A stretch of 64,000 nt of DNA from [Pseudopropionibacterium] massiliense (lineage in GTDB: Bacteria > Actinomycetota > Actinomycetes > Propionibacteriales > Propionibacteriaceae). The DNA is taken from positions 2,010,030 through 2,074,029 of the forward strand of contig NZ_LR027842.1 of NCBI RefSeq assembly GCF_900607225.1, written 5' to 3'. The position numbers were made by a program, and so were the translations under genes. This document shows, piece by piece, positions 17,366-27,292 of this stretch (its first letter is position 1; each line of letters begins with the position of its first letter). Under the pieces are notes generated by a model. The model was not told where the DNA came from. It did no database searches and was given only the letters and a program-made list of their open reading frames with translations.

Positions 17366-19500
17366 CGTGCGCTCTCCAGGATCTCGTCAACGGTTGCGAG
17401 CACCGCCGCGAACTCGGTCAGGTCCGGTTCCTCCTCGGCCACCGGCTCGGCTCCGTCGAGGTTTGCGACCTTCCCCGCCAGGGCCCGCCGTTCGGGCCGT
17501 TCCCAGCCGCCGAAGGCGCGCCGGACCACGGGAAGCACGTCGGTGAACGATTCATCCGACAACCCCGTCACCCAGGCGTCGATCACCTTCAGCAGGGCCG
17601 GGGAGTGGAGCAGCAGCAGCGAACTGCCCGACAGCACTCCCTCGGCCCAGGCCGCCTGTTCGCCCGGCGGATGACCTCCCGACAGGGCCAGTGACAGCCG
17701 CCGCTGCACCTCCTCGACTCCCATGTCACCACCGTCGAACAACAACCTTACGAGGCGTCCCGCCAGCAGACCGGGAAGGTCGTGACGGTCGGCCGCGGCC
17801 AGCAGCGTGTTCCGCCACAGCTGCTGGGCTTGATCCCCGAGCAGCCCGACGGCGGCGTTCGCCTTGTCGATCAGACCCCGGTACCGGTCGGCCGCATCAG
17901 GCGCCAGCCCGCTGAGGGCGACGGGAAGGCCCGCGCAGGCGCGCCCCAGGAGGGCGGCGACCACATCCCCCAGGCGTCCGGTCTCGGTGCCGCGCACATC
18001 TCCGTAGCGATACGCCTGAACGAGGTCGGGCAGCGCCTCCAGCAGCCGCGCGACGTCGGTTTCGGCCGCCGCCCGGACGTCCAGGAGCCGCAGCAGCTCG
18101 GGCATGGCCGCGGGCAGGTCGGCCGCCAGCGCCCCGTTCACGCCCCGGGTCACCCCGGCCAGGTCACCGACATCGCCCAGCAGCCGGGCCGCCGCCGCGG
18201 CCTCTACGGTGTTGCCCCAGCGTGCCGCGTCCACGACGGCGATGGAGAGTTCGGGTTCCCACAGCAGGCGCCACGTCTCCTTGAAGGTGCCGGTGCCGGA
18301 ATTTCCGGCAGGCTTTCCCCAGTCGATGCCGAGGATCCTCAGGCGCCTGAGGAAACAGGACCTGGCCAGACCGTTCTCCTTGCGCAGGTCGAGGTCGAGC
18401 TCCTTCTCGGTGGCCTCCTGCCTGAGTCTGAGCCGCCGCGCGGTTGCCGTGAGGTCCGCGTCGAACGGGGTGCGGGGCACATCATCCGGCACCTCCCCGA
18501 GCAGTTCGCCGACGATCGCCTCCCGGGTGACCAGGTCGAGGGCTAGGTCGCTGCCCTCGCACAGCACCGCCAGGGTGGCCTCCTGCACCTCGGGCAGCCC
18601 GGGCATGGGGCGGCCACGCAGCACGGCGAGGGCATCGGCCAGCCGGATGCCCTCGATGATGTGGGCGGACGATGTGGGCAGGTCGTGTTCACGCAGCACG
18701 GCGCCGACGTGGGTCAGCCAGCGTTCGACGGGACGGTCGGGGGCGGTGAACAGGTGGTGGTACCAGCCGGGGGAACGAACCCCTGCCCCGTAACCGGAGG
18801 AGGCTGCCAGCCTGCCGTGGGACCATGGCACCCAGGTGAGCTGGGTTCTCACCTTGGGCAGCTGTTTCAGCAGCGCATTGTCGTCGGCCACTTTCACCTT
18901 CGCGGTCAGCGCCGGGACGTGATAGGCCCCGCACACCACCGCGATCTTCTCGTGGGCGCGTTTCGCCGCGCGCAGCGCCTTGCGCATGTGGGCCTCGCGC
19001 AGCAGGGTCTCCTCGTCATCGACACCGTCCTCACGGACGGCGGCCATGGCCTCTGCAATCACGTCGAAGACGTCCTCGTCACGCTGCTCGACGAGATCCT
19101 CCCACCAGCGTTCGGGATCGTCATACCCGGCGGCCCCGGCCAACAGGCCCAGCGGGTCCGATTCCGCCGCGTGTTCCTCGCGGGAGCGGGCGAGGCCGAG
19201 CGAGCTGGGAAGGTCGATGAACGACGCCGGACGGGAATTGCGGCTGGCCCATTCGAGGGCCTGCCATTCGGGTGAGAAGGTTGCGAACGGCCAGAACGCG
19301 GCCCGCGCGGGTTCGCCGACCACCCATGCCAGCAGCGCGACCGGGGGTTTCAGGCCTGCCACGTGGGAGACCATCGTGTCAGCGTCCGCGGGTCCCTCGA
19401 TGAGGATCGCGTCGGGGGTGAAATCGTCGAGGGCGCGCAGCAGCGACCGGGCCGACCCCGGTCCGTGGTGGCGGATCCCGTAGATCCGGATCTCGCTCAT
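17362..19500 (-). CDS. DUF5682 family protein with TraB/ChaN-like motifs
   Basis: A 712-residue protein starting at the ATG at 19500; upstream codons in the frame belong to the end of the moxR-type gene. The N-terminal 200 residues hold GIRHHGPGSARS (8-19), ILIEGPADAD (32-41) and VVCGAYHVPAL (188-198). The GxxHxGPxS, E and GxxH arrangement resembles TraB/ChaN/EreA-like metal-dependent hydrolases, so an enzymatic domain is plausible. The remainder is helical and Leu-rich, with many RLLxD stretches and no clear motif. It sits 13 bases after the MoxR gene and overlaps the VWA gene. The domain assignment is from its characteristic opening and operon context; its biochemical role is not established. 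Confidence 0.8.
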   Translation of the reverse strand: MSEIRIYGIRHHGPGSARSLLRALDDFTPDAILIEGPADADTMVSHVAGLKPPVALLAWVVGEPARAAFWPFATFSPEWQALEWASRNSRPASFIDLPSSLGLARSREEHAAESDPLGLLAGAAGYDDPERWWEDLVEQRDEDVFDVIAEAMAAVREDGVDDEETLLREAHMRKALRAAKRAHEKIAVVCGAYHVPALTAKVKVADDNALLKQLPKVRTQLTWVPWSHGRLAASSGYGAGVRSPGWYHHLFTAPDRPVERWLTHVGAVLREHDLPTSSAHIIEGIRLADALAVLRGRPMPGLPEVQEATLAVLCEGSDLALDLVTREAIVGELLGEVPDDVPRTPFDADLTATARRLRLRQEATEKELDLDLRKENGLARSCFLRRLRILGIDWGKPAGNSGTGTFKETWRLLWEPELSIAVVDAARWGNTVEAAAAARLLGDVGDLAGVTRGVNGALAADLPAAMPELLRLLDVRAAAETDVARLLEALPDLVQAYRYGDVRGTETGRLGDVVAALLGRACAGLPVALSGLAPDAADRYRGLIDKANAAVGLLGDQAQQLWRNTLLAAADRHDLPGLLAGRLVRLLFDGGDMGVEEVQRRLSLALSGGHPPGEQAAWAEGVLSGSSLLLLHSPALLKVIDAWVTGLSDESFTDVLPVVRRAFGGWERPERRALAGKVANLDGAEPVAEEEPDLTEFAAVLATVDEILESAR

Positions 19501-19513
19501 GGACGGTCCTCGA

Positions 19514-20599
19514 TCACCGCGCCACCTGGCGGCAGGCCCGGTAGAAGTCCTTCCAGTCGGCACGTTCCCGCACCACGGTCTGGAGGTATTCCTGCCAGAT
19601 CACCTGGTCGGCGACCGGGTCCTTGACGACGGCGCCGACGATGCCCGCCGCAACGTCCTCGGCACGCAGCACACCGTCGCCGAAGTGCGCGGCCAGCGCC
19701 AGCCCGTTGGTCACCACCGAGATGGCCTCGGCGGCGCTGAGGGTCGCGGACGGGGTTTTCAGGGAGGTCTTGTTGTCCTCGGTGTGGCCCTGCCTCAGCT
19801 CACGGAAGACCGTCACGACGCGGCGGATCTCGGCGATCGCGTCGGTGGCCTCGGGCAGATCCAGGGAACGTCCCAGCTCTGCCACGCGTTTGGTGACGAT
19901 CCCGAGTTCCTCCTCGGCGCTCGAGGGGAGCGGCAGCACGACGGTGTTGAACCTGCGCCGCAGGGCGCTGGAGAGGTCGTTGACGCCGCGGTCCCGATCG
20001 TTGGCGGTGGCGATCAGGTTGAATCCGGGGCGGGCCTGCACCTCCATGCCCAGCTCCGGCACGGGCAGTGTCTTCTCGCTGAGGGTGGTGATCATGCCGT
20101 CCTGGACATCGGATGGCATCCGGGTGAGTTCCTCGACCCGGGCGATGGCGCCGCGTTCCATCGCAGTCATGATCGGTGAGGCCACCAGCGCCGCCTCCGA
20201 GGGGCCCTCCGCAAGCAGGCGGGCGTAGTTCCAGCCGTAGCGAACGGCCTCCTCCGCCGTACCGGCGGTGCCCTGCACCAGCAGCGTCGAGTCACCGGAG
20301 ACCGCGGCCGCGAGGTGCTCGGAGACCCACGATTTCGCGGTGCCCGGTACCCCCAGCAGCAGCAGGGCCCGGTCTGTGGCCAGCGTCGCCACGGCGACCT
20401 CGATCAACCGTCGGTTGCCGACGTATTTCGGAGTGATCCGTGTCCCGTCGGGCAGTGTGGTACCCATCAGGTACTGCACCACCGCCCAGGGTGAGAGCCG
20501 CCAGTTGAACGGGCGCGGTTTGTCGTCGGCCTTCGCCAGGGCTTCGAGTTCGTGGGCGAAGGCCTGTTCGGCGTGTGGGCGAAGCACGGTCTCGGTCAT
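19514..20599 (-). CDS. MoxR-type AAA+ ATPase
   Basis: A 361-residue AAA+ protein starting at MTETVLRPHA. Walker A is GVPGTAKS at 83-90. The Walker B region reads ARVEELTRMPSDVQDGM, with V-E-E in place of the common D-E pair but with the PSDVQ helix typical of MoxR. Sensor 1 is NLIATANDRDRG, and the arginine-rich RRRF follows. MoxR ATPases remodel or activate partner complexes, often together with VWA proteins. The ATG overlaps the DUF5691 stop (ATGA), and DUF5682 and VWA genes follow. The fold is shared with CobS of cobaltochelatase, but the neighbours point to a different complex. Confidence 0.9.
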   Translation of the reverse strand: MTETVLRPHAEQAFAHELEALAKADDKPRPFNWRLSPWAVVQYLMGTTLPDGTRITPKYVGNRRLIEVAVATLATDRALLLLGVPGTAKSWVSEHLAAAVSGDSTLLVQGTAGTAEEAVRYGWNYARLLAEGPSEAALVASPIMTAMERGAIARVEELTRMPSDVQDGMITTLSEKTLPVPELGMEVQARPGFNLIATANDRDRGVNDLSSALRRRFNTVVLPLPSSAEEELGIVTKRVAELGRSLDLPEATDAIAEIRRVVTVFRELRQGHTEDNKTSLKTPSATLSAAEAISVVTNGLALAAHFGDGVLRAEDVAAGIVGAVVKDPVADQVIWQEYLQTVVRERADWKDFYRACRQVAR

Positions 20600-22053
20600 C
20601 TGGGCTCCTCGGGGTGGGCAATGGTTTCGTGGATGTGCTGGCGAAGGGTCAGGGCGGCGACGGCATCCCGCATGACGCGCTGCCCGAACTGGGAGACGCC
20701 GGATTCCCCGCTCAGCGCTGCGAGGCGGGACAACAGATCGGGAATGCACCGTGGAACGGTGGAGAACGCCAGGAGCTGAGTGGCGTTCTGGTGGACACCG
20801 GCCCTGGCTTTCACGCAGGCCCGGATGCCGTCCAGAACCGCGTCGACCGCCTCGGGACCGAGGCGTAGTCCGTCCCGCTGCTGCGACAGCAGCCGACTGC
20901 ACAGGTCAGTGAACTGCGCGGGTTTGGTGGCGCGGATCGAATCTGCCAGGAAGGTGTCGCGGGCCTCGGGCGGCAGGAGCAGAGCGAGGGCCGGGTCGGG
21001 ATGCTCGACGAGCAGCTCCCGGGCAGCATCGGCGTCACCCCAGCGGAGCACGGCGCCGGTCAGGGCCGGAAGGAGCGGAACCGGTTCGTCGCCCAGCAGC
21101 GCGCCGGGGGCGAGTTCTCGGACGCTGAAACCCAGCTCCACCCAGCACTTCGGCGGTATCACCTCGACGAGGCGCTGCACCCGCCCAGCAGGGCCCTTGG
21201 CGGTGCTCATCAACGCGACCTCGGCATGGAAATCGGCGGCCAGGTCCTTCTCGGGAGGCTCGACGGCGACGATGGAACGTTTCGGGGCCCGCAGTTTCCC
21301 GAGCAGCCCCTTCCGGGGTTTCTCCGCCCATGCGAAACATCTGCGGGCCAGTTCAATCGCACGGGCGAGGTAGGCCGAGCCCTCGAGCCGGGCCAGAAGC
21401 CCGGCGGCGGTGCGGCCCACTTCCCCGGACCGGTCCCGCAGGAAACCCTCGAGAAGTTCCTCGTCATCCGACCCCAGACCCACCTCGAGGGCGGCGACGA
21501 ACCGGGCCCTGTCGGCCGCTTTCTCCTTGCGGGTCTGCTCGACCAGCGCCCGTCCAGCGGCGGCATCGGTGGCACGCACGTGCCGCAGCCACGCGACGCG
21601 TTCGGGGAGGGTGCCCTCGTCCCAGTCCAGCGGATCCGGTTCGGTCACGGCCCAGGTTCGTAGCCAGGTGCCACCAAGCCCGGCCAGCCAGCGGCCACGG
21701 GATCCCAGCACGGCGGGGAGTGCGGATGCGATGTGCCGGTTGTTGTCCGCGACCTCCAGCAGCGGGACGATGAGTCTCGTGGGCAGCACCAGCCCTGCCT
21801 CGGCGAGCAGGGTCAACGCCTCGGCCAGGATCGGGAAACGCATCACCGGCGGACGCGCGAGGACCGCGTTCACCGTGGTGATGAAGGTCTCCGGGGGTTG
21901 GGCGCTTTCCTGCTGCGGTGCGGCCGCCGGCACCGACAGGTCGCGGGTGCGAACGCTGGCGCGGTGCACGGCCGCCTGACGGGCGGCGTGATCGAGCAGC
22001 TCCGGTTCGGGGTTGCCGATCAGGGCGGACGTGATGAGCCGAGAGGATTTCAC
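20596..22053 (-). CDS. DUF5691 family protein
   Basis: A 485-residue protein starting at the GTG that overlaps the SWIM-gene stop (GTGA). It opens SSRLITSALIGNPEPELLDH and has the recurrent segments LPTRLIVPLLEVADNN, LGSRGRWLA and LPERVAWLRHVRATD. The rest is made of helical pairs rich in Leu, Ala and Arg, like a HEAT-type scaffold; FLRDRSGEVGRTAAGLLARL is one such unit. Proteins of this kind are known as companions of SWIM, MoxR and VWA genes. No catalytic residues are apparent, so a scaffold or adaptor role is the simplest reading. Confidence 0.75.
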   Translation of the reverse strand: MKSSRLITSALIGNPEPELLDHAARQAAVHRASVRTRDLSVPAAAPQQESAQPPETFITTVNAVLARPPVMRFPILAEALTLLAEAGLVLPTRLIVPLLEVADNNRHIASALPAVLGSRGRWLAGLGGTWLRTWAVTEPDPLDWDEGTLPERVAWLRHVRATDAAAGRALVEQTRKEKAADRARFVAALEVGLGSDDEELLEGFLRDRSGEVGRTAAGLLARLEGSAYLARAIELARRCFAWAEKPRKGLLGKLRAPKRSIVAVEPPEKDLAADFHAEVALMSTAKGPAGRVQRLVEVIPPKCWVELGFSVRELAPGALLGDEPVPLLPALTGAVLRWGDADAARELLVEHPDPALALLLPPEARDTFLADSIRATKPAQFTDLCSRLLSQQRDGLRLGPEAVDAVLDGIRACVKARAGVHQNATQLLAFSTVPRCIPDLLSRLAALSGESGVSQFGQRVMRDAVAALTLRQHIHETIAHPEEPR

Positions 22054-23348
22054 AGTGGAAACACCGTCGCTTCCCGCAGATATGCAACGGGCCGCAGGCC
22101 GTCGGCGGAGAGCTCTCCGAACACGGTGGCGGAGGTGGTTCCCAGTTCGGCGAACAGGCGCCAATGGTCGGTGGTGTCGCCGGCCAGGGGGACGGCCTGC
22201 CCCGCGATCAGCCACGCCCCGTCGTCCCAGGTCAGCGACCCGTGGATGGCGACCGGCCAGGCGTCGCACCACGGATCGGCGGCCACCGCGTCCCGCAACT
22301 GCCCGGCGGCCGTGACGACGTCATCGCCCACGATGTCCCAGCCGTCGACCCGCCGGGACTCGGCGCGCTTGGCGCCGACAACCGCTCGCAGCCGGGGCCG
22401 CCCGGGATAGAAGTGGAGGTCGGCATCGATCTCGGAACCCGGTTGGAGGCCGGTGTCGAACCCGTCGCCGGACCGGGCGAAGAACAGCACGAGGGCGCGG
22501 GCGCCGGTGTCGCGGCCCCACAGCCAGACGCGCCGCACGCTGACCTGCTCCTCGTCGGCATCGCGCATGCCCAGCACCACCCAGCGATCCTTGAAGCCGG
22601 GGGTCGCGAGCACGTCCTCGGTGCGGGTGCTCAACCCGATGCGGGATCGCACGGTCGCGACGAGATCACCGGGCAATTTCTCGCGCCCGACCCAGGCCCT
22701 GGCCAGGAGGTGCAGGGAACCGTACTCGTCGACGACGCGGGCCGGCCAGTCGCCCGACGACGGCTGGGCGGCGAGTTCCCGGAGCCGCGAGGCCACGCCC
22801 GGGGCCTGCGCATCCACCATGCGTGCCGCCATGTGCTCCAGGCGCCGCGACCGATCCTCGGCGTGGGTGGCCAGGCCCTCGCGGAGCTGGTCGGCCAGGA
22901 AGCGGTCGAGCTCGGCCAGGCCGTCGGTGATTCTCTCCTCGCGTTGCGCGGCTCTCCTTGCGGCGGCCGCCTTCTGTTCCTCGGTTCGTTGTCTCGGCTC
23001 GGTTTTCCCGGTCGCGCGGGTCTCGCGCGCATCCGCCCACCGGGAAGCGAACTCGGCCACCTCACCGGATTCGGAAACCTGGCCCTGGGCCCACAGGAAC
23101 AACAGGGCGAGGGCATGTTTGCAGGGAAACTTGCGGCTGGGGCAGGAGCACTTGTAGGCGGGCGAGGCCACGTCGATGCTCACCCGGTACGGCGTCCTTC
23201 CCGACCCTTGGCAGGCGCCCCACAGCAGATCCCCCCGGAATCCGATCTCGGACCACGGACCCGGTGCGGCGAGTTTGCGGCCTGCCTTGATCGACGATGC
23301 GTCGGGGGCGGCTGCCTCGACCCGGTCCACTGTCCACGGTTCACCCAT
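22050..23348 (-). CDS. SWIM zinc-finger protein, first gene of the MoxR-VWA operon
   Basis: A 432-residue protein. The SWIM motif is at 67-78: C67, C69, C76 and H78 in YKCSCPSRKFPCKHALAL, giving CxCx6CxH. SWIM domains bind DNA, RNA or proteins through zinc. A charged helical region follows (from about 105 to 170, KTEPRQRTEEQKAAAARRAA) and then a conserved C-terminal domain ending at a stop that overlaps the DUF5691 GTG. The ATG at 23348 is preferred because a TACTCT hexamer lies eight bases before it; the frame extends further but shows no start signal. It is the promoter-proximal gene of the unit. Confidence 0.88.
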   Translation of the reverse strand: MGEPWTVDRVEAAAPDASSIKAGRKLAAPGPWSEIGFRGDLLWGACQGSGRTPYRVSIDVASPAYKCSCPSRKFPCKHALALLFLWAQGQVSESGEVAEFASRWADARETRATGKTEPRQRTEEQKAAAARRAAQREERITDGLAELDRFLADQLREGLATHAEDRSRRLEHMAARMVDAQAPGVASRLRELAAQPSSGDWPARVVDEYGSLHLLARAWVGREKLPGDLVATVRSRIGLSTRTEDVLATPGFKDRWVVLGMRDADEEQVSVRRVWLWGRDTGARALVLFFARSGDGFDTGLQPGSEIDADLHFYPGRPRLRAVVGAKRAESRRVDGWDIVGDDVVTAAGQLRDAVAADPWCDAWPVAIHGSLTWDDGAWLIAGQAVPLAGDTTDHWRLFAELGTTSATVFGELSADGLRPVAYLREATVFPL

Positions 23349-23356
23349 GGGTCCCG

Positions 23357-23362
23357 AGAGTA
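23357..23362 (-). promoter_or_regulatory. -10 element of the SWIM-DUF5691-MoxR-DUF5682-VWA operon
   Basis: TACTCT eight bases before the SWIM-gene ATG, no Shine-Dalgarno sequence. It is the only promoter-like element seen for the five genes, whose internal gaps are overlaps or 13 bases. Confidence 0.5.
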
Positions 23363-23508
23363 ACGGGCACCACCGACACGAAGCCTCCCGGGAATTGACC
23401 GGGATCAATGCTCAATCGGCGGAAGGAGCAGCAGGAGAACGCTGCCGTGGATTGTTCGTCTTGCACCCTCGGGCTCCGGAGCCACCGAGACCGTGACCTG
23501 TCCGGCGT

Positions 23509-24594
23509 TCACAGGACCACCACCGATCGCAGTACCTCGCCCCGTTTCATCCGGTCGAAAGCGTTCTCCACCTCGTCGAGGACGATCTCCTCGCTGACGA
23601 AGGCGTCGAGATCCAACCGTCCCCGCAGGTACAGGTCCGTCAGAACCGGGAAGTCGCGGCTGGGCAGGCAGTCGCCGTACCAGCTCGCTTTCAGGGAGCC
23701 GCCGCGGCTGAATACGTCGAGCAGCGGGATCCGGGGCACCTTTTTATCGGGGGTGGGTACTCCGACCAGTACGACGGTTCCCGCCAGGTCGCGGGCGTAG
23801 AAGGCCTGCTCCCAGGTTTGCGGCACACCGACGGCGTCGATCACCACATCGGCCCCGAAGCCTCCGGTGAGGTCGCGGATCGCAGTCACGGGATCCCGGT
23901 GCCGGCCGTCCACGACGTCGGTGGCCCCCAGGTCACGGGCCCAGCGGAGTTTCCTCTCGTCACGGTCGACCGCGATGACCCGTCCCGCCCCTGCGAGCGA
24001 CGCGCCGGCGATGGCCGCGCAGCCGACTCCGCCGCAACCGATCACCGCGACGTTCTCGCCGCGCCTCACGTTCCCGGTGTTGATGGCGGCCCCGAGTCCC
24101 GCCATCACGCCGCAACCCAGCAGTCCCACGGCGGCCGGGCGCGCCGCGGGGTCGACCTTGGTGCACTGCCCGGAGTGGACGAGGGTTTTCTCGGCGAAGG
24201 CCCCGATCCCGAGCGCCGGGGTGAGTTCCGTGCCGTCGGTGAGGGTCATTCTCCGGGACGCGTTGAAGGTGGCGAAGCAGTACTGGGGTTCGCCCCGCCT
24301 GCACGCCCGGCAGGTGCCGCACACGGCCCGCCAGTTCAGCACCACGAAATCCCCCGGGGACACGGTGGTCACCTCGTCGCCGACGCGGTCCACGATCCCC
24401 GCCGCCTCGTGTCCCAGCAGGAACGGGAAGTCGTCGTTGATGCCGCCGTCCCGGTAGTGCAGGTCGGTGTGGCAGACCCCGCAGGTGAGAATCCTCACGA
24501 CCGCGTCCCCCGGACCGGGCTCGGGTATGACAATCTCCTCGACCGTCACGGGTGCCCCCTGTGACATTGCTATCAGGCCACGTGTTGTTTCCAT
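23509..24594 (-). CDS. mscR: S-(hydroxymethyl)mycothiol dehydrogenase (class III alcohol dehydrogenase)
   Basis: A 361-residue zinc-dependent medium-chain dehydrogenase, the usual length for the mycothiol-dependent formaldehyde/S-nitrosomycothiol enzyme. Catalytic zinc ligands are in [14 protein letters not shown] and GHEAAG; four structural-zinc cysteines are in [15 protein letters not shown]. The NAD-binding turn is [12 protein letters not shown] with the acidic residue in [10 protein letters not shown]. It oxidises the adduct of formaldehyde and mycothiol and can reduce S-nitrosomycothiol. The ATG at 24594 has TAGCCT seven bases upstream. No Zn-hydrolase partner gene, common in other actinobacteria, is present downstream. 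A related alcohol dehydrogenase of other thiol specificity is possible. Confidence 0.82.
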   Translation of the reverse strand: METTRGLIAMSQGAPVTVEEIVIPEPGPGDAVVRILTCGVCHTDLHYRDGGINDDFPFLLGHEAAGIVDRVGDEVTTVSPGDFVVLNWRAVCGTCRACRRGEPQYCFATFNASRRMTLTDGTELTPALGIGAFAEKTLVHSGQCTKVDPAARPAAVGLLGCGVMAGLGAAINTGNVRRGENVAVIGCGGVGCAAIAGASLAGAGRVIAVDRDERKLRWARDLGATDVVDGRHRDPVTAIRDLTGGFGADVVIDAVGVPQTWEQAFYARDLAGTVVLVGVPTPDKKVPRIPLLDVFSRGGSLKASWYGDCLPSRDFPVLTDLYLRGRLDLDAFVSEEIVLDEVENAFDRMKRGEVLRSVVVL

Positions 24595-24601
24595 GTCTTC
24601 G

Positions 24602-24607
24602 AGGCTA
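24602..24607 (-). promoter_or_regulatory. -10 element before mscR
   Basis: TAGCCT seven bases before the ATG in the 166-base region between mscR and the divergent helicase gene. Confidence 0.45.
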
Positions 24608-24760
24608 TGCACGGATCCGGCCCCGAAAACCCCTGCGGCCGGGTTCACAGGGAACCCACAGCCCGGGGATGGCGTTCCCCCGGTGCGCGAATCGTGGTTC
24701 CGGCACCGGGCGATCACGCTCGGCCCCCTCCGCCGGCTTCGTGGAAGAATCGGGGACGTC

Positions 24761-27292
24761 ATGACGAACCTCAACGATCTCCTGCCCTCGGATCCCTCCC
24801 CCGACGCCCTCCTCGATGTCTTCACCGGCTGGGTGGAGTCCTCGGGCATCTCGCTGTACTCGCACCAGGAGGAATCGCTGCTGGCGGTCCTCGCGGGCGA
24901 CAACGTCATCGTCACCACACCCACGGGATCCGGGAAGTCGTTGATCGCACTCGGCGCCCACTTCGCGGCCTTGGCGGAGGACCGCCGCACTTGGTACACC
25001 GCCCCCATCAAGGCCTTGGTGAACGAGAAGTTCTTCGCCCTGTGCGAAGCTTTCGGGGCCGAGCGGGTCGGGATGGTGACGGGGGACGCCTCGGTCAACG
25101 CCGATGCGCCGATCGTCTGCTGCACCGCCGAGATCCTGGCGAACCTGGCGCTGCGGGAGGGGCGCGACGCCGATGTCGGGCAGGTGGTGATGGACGAGTT
25201 CCACTTCCTCGCCGAACCGGAACGCGGCTGGGCGTGGCAGGTTCCGCTGGTGGAGCTCCCGCAGGCACAGTTCGTGATCATGTCGGCGACCCTCGGGGAT
25301 GTGACGGAACTGGCCGGCGACCTGACCCGGCGCACCGGCCGCGAAACGGCCGTGATCGGCGGTGCGACCCGTCCCGTCCCGCTCACCTACCGCTGGTCGC
25401 TGACGCCGCTCCACGAAACCATCACGGAGATCGTCGAAACCCACCAGGCGCCCGTCTACATCGTCCACCCCACCCAGGGGGCGGCCGTCGAGCAGGCGAT
25501 GGCCCTGCTCAGCCAGGGGGTGGTGCGCAAGGCCGGTGCCGCGGTCCCGGAGGAGTTGAAACAGGCCATCACGGGGTTCCCGTTCGCCGGTGGTTTCGGG
25601 GCGACGCTGTCCAAGCTGCTGCGAGGTGGGATCGGGGTCCACCACGCCGGGATGCTGCCGCGCTACCGGCGATTGGTGGAGCAACTGGCCCAGCGGGGAC
25701 TGCTGGCGGTGATCTGCGGCACCGACACCCTGGGGGTGGGCATCAACGTCCCCATCCGCACCGTGCTGTTCAGCTCCCTGACGAAGTTCGACGGCCGGCG
25801 CCAACGGGTGCTGCGCAGCCGCGAGTTCCACCAGATCGCGGGCCGCGCGGGCCGGGCAGGTTTCGATTCCATCGGCAATGTCGTCGCCCAGGCCCCCGAG
25901 CACGAGGTGGAGAACGCCCGGATCCTGGCCAGGCACCAAGGGGACGAGAAGAAACTGCGGTCGGTGCGGCGCAAGAAACCGCCGGAGGGCTTCGTCAACT
26001 ACACGGAGGCCACCTTCACCAAACTGATCGGCTCTTCCCCGGAACAGTTGCACGCCCGGATGAGGATCAGCCACGCCCTGCTGCTGAACCTGTTGCAGCG
26101 GGACGAGGAGACCAGCGCCGCGGTCATCCGCCTGATCGACTCCACCGACCCGGAACCGAAGGCGCGCCGGGCCATGCTGCGCCGCGCCGCAGGGCTCGGC
26201 CGGTCGCTGCTGCGGGCCGGGGTGATCACCCGTCTGCCCGAACCGACCCCCGGCGGTCGCCGCTACCGGTTGAACGTCGACCTGCAGCGCGACTTCGCGC
26301 TGAACCAGCCTCTGTCGGCCTTCGCCCTGGCGGTGGTCGAAACCCTCGACCCGGGCTCCCCCGACTACGCCCTCGACGTGGTCTCCGTGATCGAGGCGAC
26401 CCTGGAGGACCCCCGGGTGGTGCTGCTGGCCCAGCAGTTCAGGGCGCGCGGCCAGGCGGTGGCGGAGATGAAGGCCGACGGCTGGGACTACGAGGAACGC
26501 ATGGAGGCCCTGGAGGAGATCACCTGGCCCCAGCCCCTGGCCGAACTGCTGGAACGGGCCCACCTCGAGTACTCGGTGGCACATCCCTGGCTGTCGGAGA
26601 ACCCGGTCAGCCCGAAGTCGGTGGTGCGGGACATGTACACCCGGGGCATGACCTTCGGCGAGTACGTGGCCCACTACAAGTTGCAGCGCACCGAGGGGTT
26701 GTTGCTGCGCTACCTCACCGATGCCTACCGGGCGTTGCGGCAGAGCATTCCCGAGGGGCTGCGCACCGAGGAGCTGGATGACCTGATCGCCTGGCTGGGT
26801 GAGGTCACCAGGCTGGTGGACTCGTCGCTGCTGGACGAGTGGAACGAACTCGCGACCCTGTCCGGGGTTCCCGTCGAGCAGCGGGTCGAGGTGGCTCCCC
26901 CGAGCCGGCCCGTCACGGGCAACGAACGCGCCTTCAGGGTGATGGTGCGAAACGCCATGTGGCGGCGTGTGGAGTTGTGCGCCGACGACGACGTGGACGG
27001 TTTGACCGCCCTGACCAGCGGAGATCCCATGACCCGGAAACGTTGGGACGACGCCCTGGGGGATTACTGGGACGAGCACGAGGACATTGGCGTCGGCGCG
27101 GATGCGCGCGGCCCCGCGTTCTTCGTCGTCGAACCGAAACGGGGCGGCAGACTCTGGGAGGTGCGTCAGATCATCGACGACCCCGCGGGCAACCGCGACT
27201 GGTCCATTCTCGCCACCGCCGATCTCGACGCCTGCGACGAGGCCGGGGAACTCGTGCTGCGCACCCTGGACTTCAGCCGGCTGGATGGTTGA
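24761..27292 (+). CDS. DEAD/DEAH-box helicase, Ski2/Mtr4-like, with DUF3516 C-terminus
   Basis: An 843-residue superfamily 2 helicase. Motif Q/I region is [14 protein letters not shown] and TPTGSGKS (about 64-71), motif Ia [12 protein letters not shown], motif [11 protein letters not shown] (DEFH), motif [11 protein letters not shown], and motif [12 protein letters not shown]. The C-terminal half after about residue 400 matches the DUF3516 part found in actinobacterial members. The family is thought to act on RNA or DNA; no cellular role is firmly known. The start is [11 protein letters not shown] at 24761; a longer frame upstream overlaps mscR and is not supported. Its 3' end overlaps the converging GNAT-Nudix gene by 20 bases. 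Confidence 0.9.
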   Translation: MTNLNDLLPSDPSPDALLDVFTGWVESSGISLYSHQEESLLAVLAGDNVIVTTPTGSGKSLIALGAHFAALAEDRRTWYTAPIKALVNEKFFALCEAFGAERVGMVTGDASVNADAPIVCCTAEILANLALREGRDADVGQVVMDEFHFLAEPERGWAWQVPLVELPQAQFVIMSATLGDVTELAGDLTRRTGRETAVIGGATRPVPLTYRWSLTPLHETITEIVETHQAPVYIVHPTQGAAVEQAMALLSQGVVRKAGAAVPEELKQAITGFPFAGGFGATLSKLLRGGIGVHHAGMLPRYRRLVEQLAQRGLLAVICGTDTLGVGINVPIRTVLFSSLTKFDGRRQRVLRSREFHQIAGRAGRAGFDSIGNVVAQAPEHEVENARILARHQGDEKKLRSVRRKKPPEGFVNYTEATFTKLIGSSPEQLHARMRISHALLLNLLQRDEETSAAVIRLIDSTDPEPKARRAMLRRAAGLGRSLLRAGVITRLPEPTPGGRRYRLNVDLQRDFALNQPLSAFALAVVETLDPGSPDYALDVVSVIEATLEDPRVVLLAQQFRARGQAVAEMKADGWDYEERMEALEEITWPQPLAELLERAHLEYSVAHPWLSENPVSPKSVVRDMYTRGMTFGEYVAHYKLQRTEGLLLRYLTDAYRALRQSIPEGLRTEELDDLIAWLGEVTRLVDSSLLDEWNELATLSGVPVEQRVEVAPPSRPVTGNERAFRVMVRNAMWRRVELCADDDVDGLTALTSGDPMTRKRWDDALGDYWDEHEDIGVGADARGPAFFVVEPKRGGRLWEVRQIIDDPAGNRDWSILATADLDACDEAGELVLRTLDFSRLDG

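Noticed and set aside
17365-19514. MoxR and VWA genes as the CobS/CobT partners of CobN
   Set aside because: The folds are the same, but the genes belong to a tight operon with SWIM, DUF5691 and DUF5682 proteins, lie 36 kb from cobN and have no cobalamin riboswitch.
24605-27079. Open frame of 824 codons on the minus strand opposite the helicase gene
   Set aside because: It mirrors the plus-strand helicase with complete motifs, is rich in Gly, His, Arg and Gln as antisense frames in GC-rich DNA are, and has no domain.
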